A stretch of 64,000 nucleotides of DNA from the NCBI GenBank assembly GCA_003008705.1, contig PDUO01000112.1, positions 2,099-66,098 of the forward strand, read 5' to 3'. Positions within the stretch are counted from its first letter, which is position 1. Each line of letters begins with the position of its first letter. Origin of the DNA: Pezicula radicicola. Taxonomy: Eukaryota > Ascomycota > Leotiomycetes > Helotiales > Dermateaceae. Shown here piece by piece: positions 12,623-23,559 of the stretch. The translations under genes were made by a program, and so were the position numbers. The notes beneath the pieces were generated by a model. The model saw nothing but the letters and a program-made list of their open reading frames with translations. It did not search any database and had not been told where the DNA came from.

Positions 12623-13291
12623 GAATTCATCAAACGAGTTCTAAGTAAACATATGAATCAATCTCACATGCAGCAGTTACCGCAATATATGCAACAAATG
12701 CAGCAAGAACAAGCACGGCGTATCGTACAACAGCAACATTTGGCACAGCAACAGGCCTAAAACACTCCAGTTAAGCAAATGGGCCCCGCTATGCAACCTG
12801 CGATCAATGGATTCTCTACACCTCAAGGACCTCAGCCGCAGCATCCTATTAGACCTTAAAGTCATGGATGAAATAGCCTGTCGAGGAGTATAGAGTCTAA
12901 TCCTCCGTAAAATGGTATTGCTTTTACTATGCTATCACCAGTATCTGCAATAAAACCGAGGAGTATATCTATGCCCTCGCCTTATAAAGATCCGGCTTTG
13001 AAGGCTGGAGTACCGCAAGCACTAGTGGATTTTAATCTTCTAGTAGAATTGAACACAAAGATTCGAGTACTGGATATATTTGGGGGTATCGAGCTTAATT
13101 CTCTATTGAAATTGGGTGCTCAACTTACTCAGATGTCTCTACAAACCGAGGCGCCATACTATGTCCGATCGAGTCTCACCATTCTCATCAAAGTTCAACC
13201 ATGGGGCCAAAGCCCAGGCACGAGCTCACTTGGGACTACTGTACCACTGGACGCAGTGGCTGGTATTGAGACCTACAGACTAGAGTTGTAG
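12623..13291 (+). pseudogene. Glutamine-rich fragment, possibly from a Swi1-like SWI/SNF subunit
   Basis: One frame runs from a putative intron acceptor (ctatccttttag at 12611-12622) to the TAG at 13289. It starts EFIKRVLSKHMNQSHMQQLP, passes a Gln/Met-rich stretch (MQQMQQEQARRIVQQQHLAQQQ) and a Pro/Gln linker, and ends in a non-repetitive part containing VDFNLLVELNTK and LDIFGGIELNSLLKLGAQL. TAA codons interrupt it where CAA would suit a Gln-rich protein (for example after LAQQQA and before NGIAF). The Gln-rich region followed by a 'tyrosine/phenylalanine-GG-LG' segment recalls the post-ARID region of fungal Swi1, but I am not sure. It is a fragment: no start or complete domain is visible. 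A retained intron boundary suggests a genomic rather than an mRNA-derived copy. Confidence 0.42.
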
Positions 13292-13975
13292 TTTCAGACC
13301 TGCTCTCGAGACAGATCATGACAAGCTTTGAGCACCCTCCGCCGAGCAACATCGCAGAATATTAATGGCCAGTAAAGAGGTACAGTAAAATGATACTAGC
13401 CTATAATACTACAGGTCATTGGCAGCCCAACTGTGGTACTCTAGTTCGAGGAGGGAAGTACCTGCCTTATCTTGTGGGTTCCTTTCTTTTTATAAAATCG
13501 AAATCTAAAACCTGAAATATGACGAAGATCACCACCTTTTGACCGATAATGGAATCGAGGGCCGTGACTGCGTTGTCTGTGTATATTTTATACCATCCTC
13601 CATCTCTATCCATTTCCAGCCTCGATCCCAACAAGAAGAAAAGTAGCGAGCTCATCTAGATGCAGAGATGCTTTATTAAATGTCGCAGGAATTCCGGGAT
13701 GTAGATTAAGTCCCGAAATTTTCGATATTCTTTTGTTCCCTCGACTTCCGCCTTCTTTTACTTTCCACGTTCCTCCTTTTTTTAATTCTTCATTCCCGTC
13801 GTAGGGAAAGAGATACCAATATATTGCGTTATATAATATAGTCCTATTGCTTGCGTATACTTGTCTACTGTGATTAGAGAGACTGCTCGATAGTCGGGTT
13901 CTCTCCTTCTAGAATGAAGGTCTCTTTGAGAGGGGACTTGATTCTATGCTAATAGGTACCCTTCCTTTTTTTCTT
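13292..13975. other. Intergenic, no supported gene
   Basis: AT-rich DNA with short frames only. One 62-residue minus-strand frame (13467-13655) has no recognisable feature. Pyrimidine-rich tracts lie near 13740-13800 and 13960-13985. Confidence 0.4.
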
Positions 13976-15141
13976 CTAGTTACCACCACTACCGCTACCG
14001 CTACCGCCTCCTTTCCCACTCTCTGTCCTCTTAGTCGTGCTTCCTCCCGTTGGAATGAATCCACTTCCACATCCTAGTCTTAATCTCATCCTGATTTTTC
14101 TTCTAATAGTGTTATAGTATATGGAGTGAAACCCCTCAAACCCTCTAAATTCTTCTCAACCTCCGAATACAAACTAGCAGTCTTAGAGTAAGCACTAGCT
14201 CTTCTGCCAAGATTAGTGACCAGAAAGCGGGACAAAATAGCTGTTGTGCCTTTCTTTGTTGTAGTCTTGACCTTTGATAGTATAGTAAATTTTTGGCTGT
14301 TGAAATTGGAATTAGTAGTATTGGAGTTGAGGGATGTATAGGTTTGTAAGAGGGAGCATTCTATAGGTAGAGGTCTTTCGTTTATTGATTTGCCTTGATC
14401 TGTACCTTTACTAGTATCTGTATTTGTATGTGTATCTGGGATAGGATTGAGGTCTGGAAATGATGACTATGGGAATGGTAATGTAGTGCTGTTGGGGCTA
14501 CGGTTCTTGTGATCTGCGGATTCAGGGTACGTAGCTTGCGCGGCGTCTCCTGTGGTATGAGCATTATCGCCTGGTATTCTAGCATTATTTTAGATCACAC
14601 AGACAAGAATAAGATGATACAGACAGAAAACTCACCCGGCAGTAGAAGAACCGCCGTCATTCTGAGTCTCAACCGTAAGCCAATATACTACCGAAGGGAA
14701 ACTCCAGACCTGGAAAATGCCTAGGGCAATGCAGACAACACCGGGAACAAACAGACATGCCTGGAAGAGGCCTAGAATTCCTTTGGCATGGTATGTCAAG
14801 AATGGATACGTCTATGTAAGAGCATCGACAAGACTCTGAATTGTTGTTCGTACCTTTAACAGAACCATAAAAAGAGTAGAGACGAAACTGATGGATTTTC
14901 TTCCAATATCGATAAGCAGAGGAACACCCGTACTAATAAAATGCCATAAGACCGTTACGGTAGTTCTTATCGAGATCCAGAGAGAACCTGCGGTTGTGCT
15001 GACCATGCCCTTGACGACAGGTATATTATCAATATTATCAATAGGAGACGAAGAGGGAGGAGGCATTTGAATCATACTTGTATCGACAGACTCCAGAGTT
15101 GAAAACAATGAAGGAGTCAACAATGACTGTGAAAATTGCAA
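13976..15141 (-). pseudogene. Decayed fungal membrane protein, unknown function
   Basis: From ATG 15141 the frame gives a Ser/Pro-rich start, then hydrophobic segments around VVKGMVSTTAGSLWISI and SISFVSTLFMVLL. A TAG at 14812-14814 interrupts it and the same frame continues into a third hydrophobic segment (GLFQACLFVPGVVCIALGIF) and YWLTVETQNDGGSS. A GTGAGT donor then opens a probable short intron ending near 14581. The downstream exon carries one more TAG, a polar region (Thr/Asn/Ser-rich, then NLGRRASAYSKTASLYSEVE), further stops near 14070-14090, and a Gly-Ser tail ending at the TAG at 13976-13978 in a shifted frame. Two or three transmembrane helices with a long hydrophilic tail suggest an integral membrane protein of about 380 residues. 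I do not recognise the family. Confidence 0.45.
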
Positions 15142-15301
15142 CTAATAATTACGGGCATGCTTACACGTACGTTGGACAAACATCAATTCAAGAAAGTGCT
15201 TCAAACTCTAATTCTTGGGTCTAATTATCCCTCCTGCTGATTTTATAAGTCCTCCACCTACTTGCACCCCACCCCTAAGGACTCCAACCTCTGCTGCCTG
15301 A

Positions 15302-15538
15302 TTATCCCTCCCGCTGCTTCCCAAGATCCTCAACCACCTGTTTATAAGCTAAATTCCAAGACTCCAATTTCTCAATCAAATCCTGTTCGTGCTTAAATTG
15401 TAGGATAATAACGTCCTGCAATTCCCCTATGTCCAGCTTGTTCTCTTCAACACCCATGCCTAAAACCAAGACTGGCGCCAATGTTAGAACCAGAAGACAT
15501 AGCAAGCCACTCCTATCCCAGTTCGAAGAGTCGACCAT
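15302..15538 (-). CDS. Small hypothetical protein with N-terminal hydrophobic segment
   Basis: A 78-residue frame begins MVDSSNWDRSGLLCLLVLTL. The hydrophobic run at residues 11-29 could be a signal anchor or signal peptide, followed by a charged, possibly helical segment (DIGELQDVIILQFKHEQDLIEKLE). Shortly beyond its stop a shifted frame stays open (DNQAAEVGVLRGG...), so it may be the first part of a longer broken gene, even of the membrane-protein relic immediately downstream. There is no family match. Confidence 0.35.
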   Translation of the reverse strand: MVDSSNWDRSGLLCLLVLTLAPVLVLGMGVEENKLDIGELQDVIILQFKHEQDLIEKLESWNLAYKQVVEDLGKQREG

Positions 15539-15555
15539 GGATTATGCTCTACATT

Positions 15556-16017
15556 TTACGCATCTCCGGTTGCACGAGCTGCGAAAGTGCTAAAGTGAAT
15601 TTCGCAGGTTGCAATGAGGTCTAGGGCGTTGGTTGGTGGTTGAAAAGATCTGCGGGTACTCCTGACTTGAGCCAGCCCTCGACAACGTCGACAATGTGTT
15701 GGAGTGATTTCCGTAGCCCATCGCATTCGGCGGGAAAACTGGCTGCTGGCCTGTGCTAGTTGCTCTGGGCTCAAGGATTGTGAGAAGCTTCCCGGAATGC
15801 TTCGTCCGCTGACATTGTTGTTGGACAGTCGAAACAGTGGCAGGTTGGGATACTCTACCCTCTGTTGAATGTGACGACCGTTCAAGTCTGGGGGCGGTTG
15901 ATTGGGGCGGCAGCGAAATTTGGTACTGGGGTGGGTGATAGAAAGGATGGAGAGGATGACGAAGAGCACAACAGGGGCATTGACAGATCGCGTACCGGGC
16001 AAAGAACGCAGAGACAT
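15556..16017 (-). CDS. Hypothetical protein with N-terminal membrane or signal segment
   Basis: A 153-residue frame starts MSLRSLPGTRSVNAPVVLFV. Residues 14-28 form a hydrophobic run followed by Pro-, Arg- and Ser-rich sequence without a recognisable domain. It lies head-to-tail with the small frame at 15302-15538 on the same strand and only 17 bases away, so both could be exons of one gene. The C-terminal third is Arg/Cys-rich, as out-of-frame sequence often is. The call is weak. Confidence 0.3.
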   Translation of the reverse strand: MSLRSLPGTRSVNAPVVLFVILSILSITHPSTKFRCRPNQPPPDLNGRHIQQRVEYPNLPLFRLSNNNVSGRSIPGSFSQSLSPEQLAQASSQFSRRMRWATEITPTHCRRCRGLAQVRSTRRSFQPPTNALDLIATCEIHFSTFAARATGDA

Positions 16018-16019
16018 TT

Positions 16020-18860
16020 GAGGGTCAAGCCCAGCTCTGTCATCGTCTTAGTCTGATGGACCTAGCTGGTGGTCTCTATCATCCTCGTCTCGGGCATCAG
16101 GCTGTAACAATTTCCGGTGTGTTTCTTCGTGCTCCTCAATCCTAGCGGCTATTTGGTAGCCATCTCATTCTCGCGCCGTATCAACACAACCCCCACCAGC
16201 CTTCAAAATCCGTCCCATCTTGTCTCAGATTCTATCTTTGAGGGCTGTTGTGATAGATACTTTCTTCCTCGCCGTCTTCGTCTGGTAGATCAGAGGCAAG
16301 AAGCACAATCTTCTACCTTGATCCTAAGACCAGGGAGTAATTCCAGATCAACATCGTTAATAACTTTGCGGCTATTGAGTTGCTTCGAGTGTATAAACTT
16401 CTCGATAACAGCGGTGCTTTTGGGTGGCTAGTCGATACAGCAGTGGGCTAAGAAGAATTTTGGGTGGTGCTAGCCGAAGAGGATCTGTCAAGTCGGACAT
16501 CATTAGCTAGGTACATTGGTGAGAAGTATGAAATGAAAGATAATATACCAACCTCCTCCCTTGGCACAGCTGCACTGCCCATTGCTTCGCTGCGGGTCTA
16601 ACAATCCACGGCGATATGGATGAATGTTCCAATGGCTTATAGACAACCAATGCTCAAAGGCGCGATGAAAGCTCCAGCGATAGAAAGATACTCTCAACGT
16701 GCGATGGGTGTGATACATGCGATGGACACTCCAGCAGTCAATGGATACTCCACCACGTAACGGCTTTGCAGGAGATAAAGAGTCGAAGAACAGAGCGGAA
16801 CTATTCGCAACCCACCGCCGTGTACTTCTAGGCTTGTACAGTACGAACGCTCAGTCTATGTTCGCTCTACTGCCTTAGAAGTTCGCTTGTCCGATGATCC
16901 ACGCCGCAGTAAATTCGTCCTGTTTTGTTGGTCTATGGGTACTATGGTTGTAGAGGCTATACGTACTACAGAAGGAGCTTACGAAGATGTTGAGTGTTGA
17001 CTTAACGAGAGGGCACAGAAATTACTGTAGGAGAAAAGACTCTGTTATTTTACGGTGATATCCTTGTGTTTAGACATGTTAAAGTTCGAGTTACTAAAGT
17101 ACTCTTAGACCGGTATATCGTCAAAGGTTTCGGTAGGTGCGCTATAAATTAAAGGCAAGGTTATTGAATCTTTCCCGAAAGATTGTAGCGATACACTACT
17201 CGAGGAGGGCGGGTTTAGAGAAAAAAGGAGATACCGAGGTAGTCGAGAGACGATATAGAAATACAAGAGTGATTTAGGAGTGGAGATAAAATAATAAAGG
17301 AATGTGTTAGGGTTAGGAATGTGGCGGAATACAAGGAACAGACACATGTAGACTGTAGGACTTACTGTTAGCTACGCAAGTTATTACAGATAGTGAATTA
17401 ACTTATATTATTAGTAGATTGAGTTGGAATTTTAGGCTGCGACGAGCTTGAGGTTAAATTTACGGGCGTATTAATTAACAATACGGAAAGTAGCCGTGTC
17501 TGCAATAAGAAGCTTAGGACTTAGCAGAGCGAAGAGGTTGACATGGCGCTGTGAAGAGGTTGGGGTTTTGGATGTAAAGTGGTTTTGTATATTGTCAGCC
17601 TTGTCAGCCTTGTCGCTTAGCGACTGAGCTCGCTTACAGAAGAGAGTCTTTGTAGCTAGCTAACGAGAGATGCACTGTCTGCCGGGACGATAACTAGGAA
17701 TGCTGGATCTACTTTAAAAAGGGTAGCCAGTAGATGAAGCACTTAGATGACAGCTGTGCTCGCTGTTGAGTACCTCCCCGCCCTTGTAGGTGTAGCTACT
17801 CGAAGCGACGCAAGCAGCAGAAGCCGAAGGGGCCACCACTTCGTCCTCGGTCTATTGCGCCAAAGAACTAGCCCCCTGGTGGTCTACCACCTAGAGCTGG
17901 CGGCAGTGGCGCTATCTCCGTCTCGTGAGTTAGGGGAGTCTCTCTGCCCGCGTGCAAAGGTCATAGCGAGTTAGGTACTAGTGCGCGATACTCCGGGGTT
18001 TAGGTTATGTTCTATTGCTCGGTTGCTCTACTTTGTAAGGAAGGCTTCTAATAAGTCCTGTTACTTAATTAGTCTCTATTGGCAAACGGGGATAGGTGTC
18101 TTTAATGGGCCCAGTTGCAAGTATTCAACTGTAGACAAGAACAGGCTGAAAAAGCAAAGCAAGGTGGTTTCCGCAGTGGTTCTCGAGGACGCGGTGGTAG
18201 CTATGGTGGTGGTAAGACTCGAGCCTGAGAAGTTAAAGAAGTAATCTCCCGACTCTCCAAGCATAAGCCTTGAGGAGGATCAGCACTTATCGCCAGTCCC
18301 ACTAATTATATTCCGAACGACATTGCTACAGCAAAGTCTCATATATCATCGTACACTCTGGATACGAATACTTTCTGGTTGTGGCTGGCTTAAGTACTCC
18401 AAAGGTTAATGCTCCTGCTACAACAACGATATTCCCGGGCTATAGCATGGGTGGCATCCCCTGGATCCTCGGTTATATTAGCTAAGCCTACATCTGGTTC
18501 TCAAACAAGTCTTCTACCGGTACGCAGACAGTCTCTGCTCAGAGTAATATCCGCCCTGTATCGAAGACCACTCATGGCCCTGCAAGTTCGAGATATGCCG
18601 ATCCTCCTCTAACTACTTCAACTCTAGACAAATACATTTATTGTGGCTCCTTCTACTCCTTATTCTTCTCACACCTCTCTGATCCCTCTATATTACTAAC
18701 TAATCGCTGCGTTAGGTGAACAGCAGATACGTCTAATTCCATGTCCGCTCGTTGAAATCGACTTGCCTTATTTTAGGAATGTTAGGTTGGCCCTTCGTAG
18801 GTTTGCTCGGCTTGAATTGCTCATAGTTAAAGGACGTCTTCAACAACACATGGCCAAGGC
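16020..18860. other. No clear gene; scattered decayed frames
   Basis: Several 60-100-residue frames exist on both strands, none with a recognisable domain. A short Gly/Arg-rich phrase (KQGGFRSGSRGRGG) occurs on the plus strand near 18150-18220 and ends at a TGA. It may be a scrap of an RGG-type or retroelement gag-type protein, but is too short to call. Confidence 0.4.
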
Positions 18861-18863
18861 CCC

Positions 18864-19076
18864 TTACTCCTGAGATGGCGACATATAAGAGCCCCGGGGA
18901 ATGAGCAGGAACATAGTGGATGTTTTCCCTACTCTTGTAGGGTTATAGACTTGTCTGCGAGGGGCATGTAAATCTGCAACGCCAGTTGGGAAGAGTGAAG
19001 GGAAGGCCATGCTGAAGAGGTTGTGCGACCGGTTTAGTTCTTCCAAAGGTCGTGAACTTCTCACTAGCGCTGGCAT
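18864..19076 (-). pseudogene. Possible Helitron Rep/helicase N-terminal relic
   Basis: A 70-residue frame contains PLEELNRSHNLFSMAFPSLF followed by PTGVADLHAPRR. This resembles the fungal Helitron helicase-like motif 'P-NEFNRS--LLSLAFPSLFPTG-AD---PR'. No Rep or helicase motifs survive downstream on the minus strand, and no Helitron ends were identified. If correct, this is a short dead fragment of a rolling-circle transposon. The match is a remembered motif, not a search result. Confidence 0.45.
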
Positions 19077-19079
19077 AAA

Positions 19080-21240
19080 TGGTAAAGGATCTGCATGTTG
19101 ACAACCTGCACGGCGACCTGCTTTAGGCTTCCGCGATGTTTCTATTGAGCCTTTCGTTCTCTGTTTCCTTAGTGTTAAGTTTTGGCACCATTGACTCGGT
19201 GACTATCGGGGTAATACTTTCTTCATCGATGTTCCTTTCCCCATCAACATCTACCGGTGGCGCTTCTGGTGCTAATTAAACGCCAAATACCTCATCCTCC
19301 TCAAGAAGCACTAGGCGGTCGCTAACGTCGCCATCAAGTGGGAAGCTAGCAAGGTTCTTTTCCGATATAGGGATGGTACGGTAATCGGGATTGTAAGACT
19401 TCAGATACCTAAGCCACTGTAGAACAGGCCGGCGCACCTAGAAGTCCCTTTCGAATTGACAAAGACAACAGCTTCTAGAGGCCTATAAATAGACGGATTA
19501 GTAGAGATTAAAGAGAATTTAGGGTGTGGTGTTAAGATCGAAGTTGTATATAACAAGTAGCACATTATAGTCTTGCAGTATAACAACTTGGAAGGGCATC
19601 ACGATATAGGAAATCAATAGATTATAGCTGTGACTAATTAATTGATATTGGTGAATAAAGCAAAGAGTTACTTGAAGCTCTGGTGCAGTTTTTTGGTTTG
19701 GAGTGTTGAGTGTGGTCTTTGGCCGGAGGAAAAGAATAGCGCAATAGGTCGACGTGAGTTTCTTGGGTTTCATTGGACGGAGGTGAAGATGATCTCTCTT
19801 TGTAGCTCTTGCGAGGAATGGCTGCTGATTTGAAGCGTGATTGACGTTGACTTGAGTCGCTTATGAAGAGCAGGGATGATGTTGTTTGCTGATGAAGGAG
19901 GGGCTTGACGAATTGATTTGATTTGACTTGACTTGGGTAGCTTTGACTTGATATTGCTTGAAGATTCGAGGCTTTTGACGATTGACTGGATTTGAAGCTA
20001 GTGAATATAACACGCTATAAAGTAGTACTTTAGTGAATTGAATCAGGCTTGACACGCTGCAGAGCAGGACTTTGATTAACTGAATTGATGTGAATTGACT
20101 GGTTATGTAAAGTAATATTTCTGGGTGAATTTAATAGCGAAAGATGATGTAAGGAATTAGGCAGGGAGTGATTGCGATTGGACTACCCTCGGGGTTGTAA
20201 ATGAAGAGTTAGAGTTTAATATATTAATATGATATTATACAGTCATTTCTACTGTCGACTAATCGTCTAAGTTGGGCTTGTTGGATGATAGACCGAGGTA
20301 TGGTAAGATTTAAGGGTATAGAAGTGAGGAGTTTAAGAATTAGATTTAGGATTAAAGACCTTAGGTAAGCTAAAATTCTCTCTAGCCTTACTGGCGATGG
20401 TGTGAGGGTGTTGTTGCGTCATTAGCTGCTATTAGTTATATAATTATTGATAAGGTTTATGAGCGAAGTCTGGACATAGATTCCTTACTTGTACTTCTCG
20501 GATTTTTATTCGCTGCTAATAGTTAAGTAGCCATGGTTCCTAAGTCTGGACTTTAAACGGCTATAACTTTTGAGTAAGCAGGGCGCTGTTGTCCTCTTTG
20601 ACGTACTGTATCTAACAAAATTATAGATAAGTACCGATGGTTACACTTGCTAGATATTTGAAGCATTATATAGAGCCTGAGATGAGGATCATCACAGAAG
20701 AATCCCAGCTACCACTACCTCTATTCCCTTAAGTAATAATCTAATTCTGTACACAATGTAAATAGATGCTTCGAGCTGCTATGCTACTAACAAATCAAGA
20801 TGCGTACATTAGAAACATTAACCAATACAACAACGTGGTTTTCACAGCTTTACTGAACAATTAGTTAATCTACTAAGGTGCGCTACGAGACGAACGCCTA
20901 GTTGGGCTCGAAAGGTGTGCCTAATCTAATAGTAGGTGTTGTCAGATGCGAAGCATGATGTAAAGGATATTTAGCTCAGCTTTGCGCACCTTTCGAATAA
21001 ATTAGAGGTATTATTCAAATTCTAAGTACATACCCCAAGCGGCTACGATTGATGAGCTTTTTCTTTTCTTCTATAGGGGACGGCGTCGGGAGGCTTGAAT
21101 AAGAATAATTTCGCTCTCCCTGGCATTAAGCGATAGCAAAAAAGTCGGACACTAAGCGAGTCGGCTAACAATTTGGCTAGAAACCTTAGGCAACAGTTAC
21201 TTTAAATCGTGTTAGCCTAGTGCAGGGCTGTTAGATAGGT
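19080..21240. other. AT-rich decayed DNA with TTGACTTGA-type low complexity
   Basis: No supported gene. Between about 19840 and 20110 the words ttgacttga, attgatttgattt and gaattga recur, a low-complexity tract that gives spurious frames. A 12-14-base inverted pair (cgaaaggtg-gc / gc-cacctttcg) lies near 20908 and 20984. No transposon ends are otherwise evident. Confidence 0.4.
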
Positions 21241-21294
21241 TATCTTCCCTTTGATCTTCTTCTTCGCCTTCGCTTTTGCCTTCCTCCTCTTCTA

Positions 21295-21750
21295 TTATCC
21301 CCTCTGTCCCCCCTTCCCCTCCCTGTGTTCTCGCTGCTCTGCTGCTGTTAAAATATTAGCGAGAACGAATCGTCTGAGGTCTTTTGCGAGGCCACAGTGC
21401 GCTATACAAATAGTAATCTTGCGCTGTCCTTTGGAATAACACAAGGCTGCAAGAACTACACCAATATAGGTAGCTTCCATGCACTTTCGCACAATATAAA
21501 GCAAAGTGCCAAATGCCCTCCCCGAAGCCACTATGTTACTACCAAAGATGAAGTAGATCTCCTAGAAGCCGTCGAGCTGTAGGCGATGCGTGAGCCTGTC
21601 GACAAAAGCCTTGGCTTGAGGCTTGAGGCGTTGGTAGTGATAGCCGTGCGCAAGCTCACCTACCATTTGCATGGTACGGCCGTCGATCTTCCTAGCCGCG
21701 TCCTGGGACTTATAGATCCAGCTAGGAAAGATTAGGTGACTCGGATGCAA
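21295..21750 (-). pseudogene. Unidentified decayed coding relic
   Basis: Two reading frames in one register (21562-21750 and 21295-21531) are separated by a single TAG after HRLQLDGF, and the frame continues EIYFIFGSN...VASGRAFGTLLYIV. Together they give about 150 residues of protein-like composition. I do not recognise the family. The nonsense codon fits the CAG-to-TAG or TGG-to-TAG decay seen elsewhere in the window. Confidence 0.3.
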
Positions 21751-22219
21751 CCCCTGGCTACGTTCCTCATTAAATATAGTCTTAGTGATGCTTTACTTCT
21801 GTTACGCATTAATTTCTATACGTGATTGAAAGTCTAAAAACGCTGCTGCAAGCGCTATACTTGTGATTATGATTCGGTATGTATGGTTTGAGTTAATTTA
21901 CTTACTTTCCACTTAATATACTTTGTGACATTTTCGCTTGAGAAGGTAGATGGCCCAACAGGAAATATAGAGGCGGAGCCGGATCTGGACTTAGTGCGTC
22001 GCTAATAACATAACTACAAGTCGAGCTCGCTTCTAATGTGCTTAATTTTTTCTTGAGCTAGATTTCACTATCTGCCTTTTATATCATTTTGTCTGCAGAG
22101 ATAATCCTACTATATACTTGAACATCAAATCCTCTTCACCCCTTTGAGCCTCTCCCTCCCTCCTACTGTTGGTTCCAGAGCGATGAGATGTCAAGTAGCA
22201 GCCATAGACTTGACTTGGA

Positions 22220-22380
22220 AGTAGTTGGCGACGGCGAAACCATGGGTTCTCTGTAGGAGTAGTAATCAATAATAAACCCCCTGTCTTTTCAGGGCAGCTG
22301 GCAACAGCGAAACCTCGGTTTCTTCTACCTCCTTGTTAGTACTATAGTCGGTAACGACGAAACCTTGACCTTCTTTTCCA
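22220..22380. repeat. Three imperfect copies of a GGCRACRGCGAAACC motif
   Basis: The phrase 'tggcgacggcgaaacc', 'tggcaacagcgaaacc' and 'cggtaacgacgaaacc' occurs near 22225, 22300 and 22350. Each copy is followed by a t/c-rich tract. This could be a decayed short tandem repeat. No gene is visible between 21750 and 22770. Confidence 0.4.
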
Positions 22381-22773
22381 TATTTCGGGTGCTATAACGG
22401 AAGCCTTCGAATTCTATGATGTATTAAGATCTTTGCTCGATAATGGTAAAGACACTGTTAGGTTTACAGGGGCATAGTCAAGAAGCTTGGTTAGAGTGAG
22501 TTGCGAGAGAGGATCGAATAAGTTCTGCTCTAATAAACAGTAGGATCGACCGTCGACCTCTCGAGGTGAGTATTGAGAGGATATATGTTGATGTGAGGGG
22601 GGGTTGAAGAGAGAGAGCGGATTGCATATACGTACGAATTTTTTATACCGAGTAGTAATAAAAAAGACCACGTAGGTCAAAATAGTGCTTTGGCGCAGGA
22701 GTTCTAGCCTTGGCATGGAGCGAGCGAGCATTTGGCGTATTTATTGGGTCTCTCTGATTTTATCACTTTAGCT

Positions 22774-23366
22774 TTAGGAGGGAGGGAACTTTGCATAGCT
22801 TAGTGTTAATAAATTGAGGTTAATGATGTAGTATACCTTTTCAGAACTGCCTGTTATTTCGAGGGGGATATTAAACTTGTTTTTATAGTGCTTTAGGTCA
22901 TCGAAGTGTTCGTGCTTTTTGAAGTAGGGGAGGAGATCTTTGAAGCCCCTGCCTTTGTTACTGAGTTTTCCCCACTGGTTGAAGGTTAGAAATGCCTTGG
23001 AGAATAGTTTTAGAGGGAACTTGTTTGAGGGACTTACATCGTCGTAGTCTAAGGTATAGCCGCGTACATACATTTGATAGTTGATTGCACTTGAGCCACC
23101 TAGACCCTTGCCACGAGGCTGATCGAAGCTCACGTTGTTTGCCGCTCTCTGGTTCGGAAACTAGTAATCTATGTATTATTTCAGGGGAATTCTATCAGCT
23201 ATACCTGGGATACACTTTTGTGTAACTAGTTATAATTAGCATTTTTAGTTAATCTTACAACTACTATGAGACGTGCAGTTCTACCGCCGACAACAATAAA
23301 ATCATAGGCATATTTTAGGAAGTCCTCGAGAGAATAGAGAGCAGGAAGATTGTTAGACTCCGCCAT
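22774..23366 (-). pseudogene. GMC oxidoreductase, N-terminal relic
   Basis: GMC enzymes are FAD-dependent alcohol/choline/glucose-type oxidases. From ATG 23366 the frame reads a short leader and then YDFIVVGGRTARLIVVVRLT, the dinucleotide-binding motif in which two glycines of the usual GGGTAG core are changed to Arg (GGA/GGT-type to AGA/CGT codons). After a stop-rich gap the family signature RGKGLGGSSAINYQMYVRG is read at about 23050-23120, followed by NQWGKL and LLPYFKKHEHF. The catalytic C-terminal half is absent. FAD binding would be lost, so this is a dead fragment. The family identity is clear. Confidence 0.75.
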
Positions 23367-23559
23367 TTTCGACGGTAGAAAACAAGTTCGTTAGGAAGCG
23401 AAAATGATACAAGGCAGTATTCTAATGTATATACCGGAAGACCCCCCAGGGCAAGTCCAGCAGGCCAGATCTCGAGCCTCGCACCGCCGACACTTCCATA
23501 GCCACGCTATTAGAACGCCTATAGCGCGTGGAGCAGCTATTAGGCCATCAACTACTACC

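Noticed and set aside
20905..20998. Inverted pair cgaaaggtg / cacctttcg as transposon ends
   Set aside because: Arms are only about 12-14 bases with mismatches and no target duplication is visible.
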